From positions 62,001 through 126,000 of the forward strand of contig CAZSSM010000004.1 of assembly GCA_964609385.1 (NCBI GenBank): 64,000 bases of DNA, read 5' to 3'. This stretch comes from CAZSSM01 sp964609385 (lineage in GTDB: Bacteria; Planctomycetota; Planctomycetia; Isosphaerales; Isosphaeraceae). The notes beneath the pieces were generated by a model. It searched no databases, was not told the DNA's origin, and saw only the letters and a list, made by a program, of their open reading frames with translations. Positions 62,210-64,000 of the stretch are shown in pieces (the stretch's first letter is position 1; each line of letters begins with the position of its first letter). The translations under genes and the position numbers were made by a program.

Positions 62210-62380
62210 ATGTTGGGATGGGCCCTCGCTTTCTTGGTTATTGCCTTGATCGCCGGTGCGTTGGGGTTTGGTGGCATCGCCGGAGCCGCCACGGGGATCG
62301 CCAAGATCCTATTCGTGGCCTTCCTGATCCTGTTCGTTCTGGCCCTCATCTTTGGTCGTACCCGCAAACCGGTGGCCTGA
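62210..62380 (+). CDS. DUF1328 small membrane protein
   Basis: A 56-residue protein with two hydrophobic helices: MLGWALAFLVIALIAGALG, FGGIAGAATGIAKILFVAFL, ILFVLALIFGRTR. This is the YtjA/DUF1328 pattern (W-A-x-x-F-x-x-x-A-x-I-A-x-x-x-G-F-G-G-I-A). GGGGAG lies 8 nt upstream of ATG 62210. It is the first gene of a co-directional group of three small stress-type genes. Too short for many gene finders. Confidence 0.9.
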   Translation: MLGWALAFLVIALIAGALGFGGIAGAATGIAKILFVAFLILFVLALIFGRTRKPVA

Positions 62381-62496
62381 TGATCATCGGTTGCTCTCAC
62401 GGTCGGCCGGTCGAGCCGGCTGGCTCTGAGAGCACCGAAAAAACTTTCATGAGAAACTTGAAACACCCTGATTGAATTAACGAAGGAGGATTTGTC

Positions 62497-62985
62497 ATGT
62501 CCAACACAATGGAGCCTGGTCAGATTGCCGCTGTCGTCAGCCGGCTGCAAGCCCTCAACCGCGATGCGGCCGCGGGCTATGAAAAGGCTGCCCAGGACGT
62601 TCAGAACCCGACGCTCCGCGAGCTGTTCGAGGCCCATGTGCTGCGGCGCTCGAACAACGAAAGCGAACTCGGCCAAGTCGTGTCCCAACTGGGCGGCGAT
62701 CAGCAGGCCGACCCGAGCCTGACCGGCGCTGTGCACCGGGCCTGGATCGACGTCAAGTCGGCCGTGGCCGGACGTCAAGGTGATGAGATCGTTGACGAGT
62801 GTCTCCGAGGCGACAAAGCCTATGTCGAAGAATACCAAAAGGCCTTAGAGCATCCCTTGCCGACGGCGGTCCGCAGTCTGTTGCAGGGTCACTTGAACGA
62901 GGCCAAAGAGACGATCAAGGCACTCGAGACGATCAAGTCGCTCGAGACGTTGCGGGATCAGCATGTGGGATCCCCCAACTCTTGA
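62497..62985 (+). CDS. DUF2383/PA2169-type four-helix protein
   Basis: A 162-residue ferritin-like helical bundle. GGAGG sits 8 nt before ATG 62497. Helices read VVSRLQALNRDAAAGYEKAAQDVQNPTLRELFEAHVLRRSNNESELGQVVSQLGG, then SLTGAVHRAWIDVKSAVAGRQGDEIVDECLRGDKAYVEEYQKALEHPLP, and a last helix. The D-x-x-x-G-Y-x-x-A and L-x-x-x-H-x-x-x-R-x-x-x-x-x-E-L spacing matches PA2169-family proteins, which are linked to general stress. No secure metal ligands. It is followed by the DUF2188 fusion 18 nt later. Confidence 0.9.
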   Translation: MSNTMEPGQIAAVVSRLQALNRDAAAGYEKAAQDVQNPTLRELFEAHVLRRSNNESELGQVVSQLGGDQQADPSLTGAVHRAWIDVKSAVAGRQGDEIVDECLRGDKAYVEEYQKALEHPLPTAVRSLLQGHLNEAKETIKALETIKSLETLRDQHVGSPNS

Positions 62986-63003
62986 GGAAGCGAGATCTTG
63001 ACG

Positions 63004-63837
63004 ATGAGTCAAACCGTGCGCAGCGTCCATGTCGTCCGTAATCACAACGGGGGCTGGTCGGTCAAAGATGCCGGTTCATCCGAGCCACTCGCCTCGACCG
63101 CCACGCAGCGTGAAGCGATCGATCTGGCTTGGGAGCACGCACAAGAGATCGAGGCCGACCTGGTGATCCATCGGCGCGATGGATCGTTCCGCGAAGTCAA
63201 GAGCGTCGGTGAGTCCCGGGGCAACGATCGGGCCGGAGCCGCCGGCAAGGGGAGTTCGGAGATGAGCGAACAGATCGGTGTGGAAGACGTGGTCTCGGTA
63301 GGCAGTCGGGTGAGCTGGGCCGCCCTACTAGCCGGCGCGGTGATCTCCCTGACGGTCTACGTCACCCTGGGGATCCTGGGCGTGGCCATCGGCCTTTCCG
63401 TGACGCCTTACATCGAGGGACAAGAGTTCGCCATCGGTGCGGCGGTCTGGGCGGCGATGACGCTGATCGTCTCGCTGTTCATCGGGGGATTCGTCACGTC
63501 TCAATCGACCGTCGGTGAGAAGAAAGGCGAGGCGATGATCTACGGGACGCTGCTCTGGGGCATCCTGTTCATCGGGCTGGTCTTCCTCAACGGTGGTGGG
63601 TTGGACCTCGGCTTCGGTGGCCTGCTCAACCGGGTTCAAGCCGCTTCGATCGACAACGTGAGCGATTCGGCCTCGGCCGATCGGGTCGCGGCGGCCTGGT
63701 GGACCTTCGGCGGTCTGGTCCTCTCGCTGATCACCGCCATGCTCGGCGCCCTGGCTGGTGCTGGTCCCAACCTCGTCCTGCGACGGGTGCGTGGCACACG
63801 ACGTGCCGTTGTTCGAACCGAGACTAACACCGCCTGA
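63004..63837 (+). CDS. DUF2188 domain fused to a polytopic membrane domain
   Basis: A 277-residue fusion. Residues 1-65 are DUF2188 (VHVVRNHNGGWSVKDAGSSEPLASTATQREAIDLAWEHAQEIEADLVIHRRDGSFREVKS). After a Gly-rich linker come four or five hydrophobic spans (WAALLAGAVISLTVYVTLGILGVAIGLSV, WAAMTLIVSLFIGGFVTS, IYGTLLWGILFIGLVFLNGGGLDLGFG, AAWWTFGGLVLSLITAMLGALAGAG). The final hairpin recalls the end of the 653-residue protein at 56279. ATG 63004 is preferred over TTG 62998. DUF2188 usually occurs as a free small protein, so the fusion is of note. Likely stress-related. Confidence 0.83.
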   Translation: MSQTVRSVHVVRNHNGGWSVKDAGSSEPLASTATQREAIDLAWEHAQEIEADLVIHRRDGSFREVKSVGESRGNDRAGAAGKGSSEMSEQIGVEDVVSVGSRVSWAALLAGAVISLTVYVTLGILGVAIGLSVTPYIEGQEFAIGAAVWAAMTLIVSLFIGGFVTSQSTVGEKKGEAMIYGTLLWGILFIGLVFLNGGGLDLGFGGLLNRVQAASIDNVSDSASADRVAAAWWTFGGLVLSLITAMLGALAGAGPNLVLRRVRGTRRAVVRTETNTA

Positions 63838-63878
63838 TCGCTGACGCTTACACGCCGTTTGCGCCGTCGACGATTTAC

Positions 63879-63908
63879 TTGACGGGTGCAAGCGTTTTCT
63901 TCTAGTTT
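63879..63908 (+). promoter_or_regulatory. possible promoter of the Pmp3-like gene
   Basis: TTGACG (63879-63884) and TAGTTT (63903-63908) with an 18-nt spacer. The -10 match is weak. It lies about 35 nt before the ATG at 63939. Confidence 0.35.
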
Positions 63909-63938
63909 CTCTTTGCCACAAATAGCTAAAGGAACGTC

Positions 63939-64000
63939 ATGGATTTAATCCGCCTGATCTTTTCGGTCCTGGTCCCCCCCTTGGGTGTTTTCCTCCAAGT
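63939..64000 (+). CDS. Pmp3/YqaE-family membrane peptide (3' end outside window)
   Basis: Only the first 20 codons are present: MDLIRLIFSVLVPPLGVFLQ and on. The P-P-L-G-V-F-L-Q motif is diagnostic of the small two-helix Pmp3/UPF0057 family linked to salt and membrane stress. AAAGGA lies 5 nt upstream. The gene should end about 100 nt beyond the window. Confidence 0.85.
   Translation, partial: MDLIRLIFSVLVPPLGVFLQ

Overview
The window is GC-rich and dense, and it reads as a chromosome segment from a planctomycete, probably of the Isosphaerales. The clues are a squalene-hopene cyclase, a DUF1559 prepilin-like protein, an ECF sigma factor with a long membrane and beta-repeat tail, PEP-CTERM and LEP-type secreted proteins, a diheme cytochrome of planctomycete type, and caspase-like and formylglycine-generating-enzyme-like (FGE) domains. 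This is inferred from family content, since no rRNA is present.

Positions 1-25,600 hold ordinary genes: hopanoid cyclase (cut by the window start), a BON-domain exported protein, a transglutaminase, holA with a coupled small ORF, wecB, a divergent pair of related secreted proteins (9134-12177), an XRE regulator, a TPR protein, an MFS and a MATE transporter, a glycosyltransferase, a DUF1573 protein, a STAS protein, folD and a TIM-barrel isomerase. From 25,989 to 30,035 is a more accessory stretch: an ECF-DUF4097 fusion, a decayed transposase, a secreted gene broken by an amber codon, and a DUF1559 protein. Type IIA topoisomerase subunits A and B (30603-35225) follow, then an ArsR-type regulator with a lysine-rich tail, a cupredoxin-like lipoprotein and a fatty acid desaturase.

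The most unusual part is a roughly 14.6 kb genomic island (39841-54540, with its duplicated flank to 54676) inserted at the 3' end of a CAT-anticodon tRNA gene. It is bounded by 188-bp direct repeats and carries a 5'-truncated tyrosine recombinase. Inside are four caspase-like (peptidase C14) proteins. Three are fused to an FGE/C-type-lectin domain whose last 162 nt look like variable regions (VRs) of a diversity-generating retroelement (DGR). Two of these VRs are almost identical except at the first and second positions of scattered codons. Each of the three genes is followed, 77-90 nt past its stop, by a hairpin with the conserved loop GCTNNCGCA. A truncated gene resembling the DGR accessory (HRDC-type) protein sits beside the third. 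No reverse transcriptase or template repeat is visible, so the cassette appears to be an orphan or trans-served DGR target array. The fourth caspase has lost its catalytic cysteine. A secreted protein, an ECF sigma factor and a coupled single-pass membrane protein are transcribed divergently and may control the array.

Beyond the island are recQ, coupled to a large coiled-coil membrane protein, and then an envelope or stress group: a PRC-barrel protein, an MscS channel, DUF4112, DUF1328, DUF2383, a DUF2188-membrane fusion and the start of a Pmp3/YqaE protein that leaves the window.
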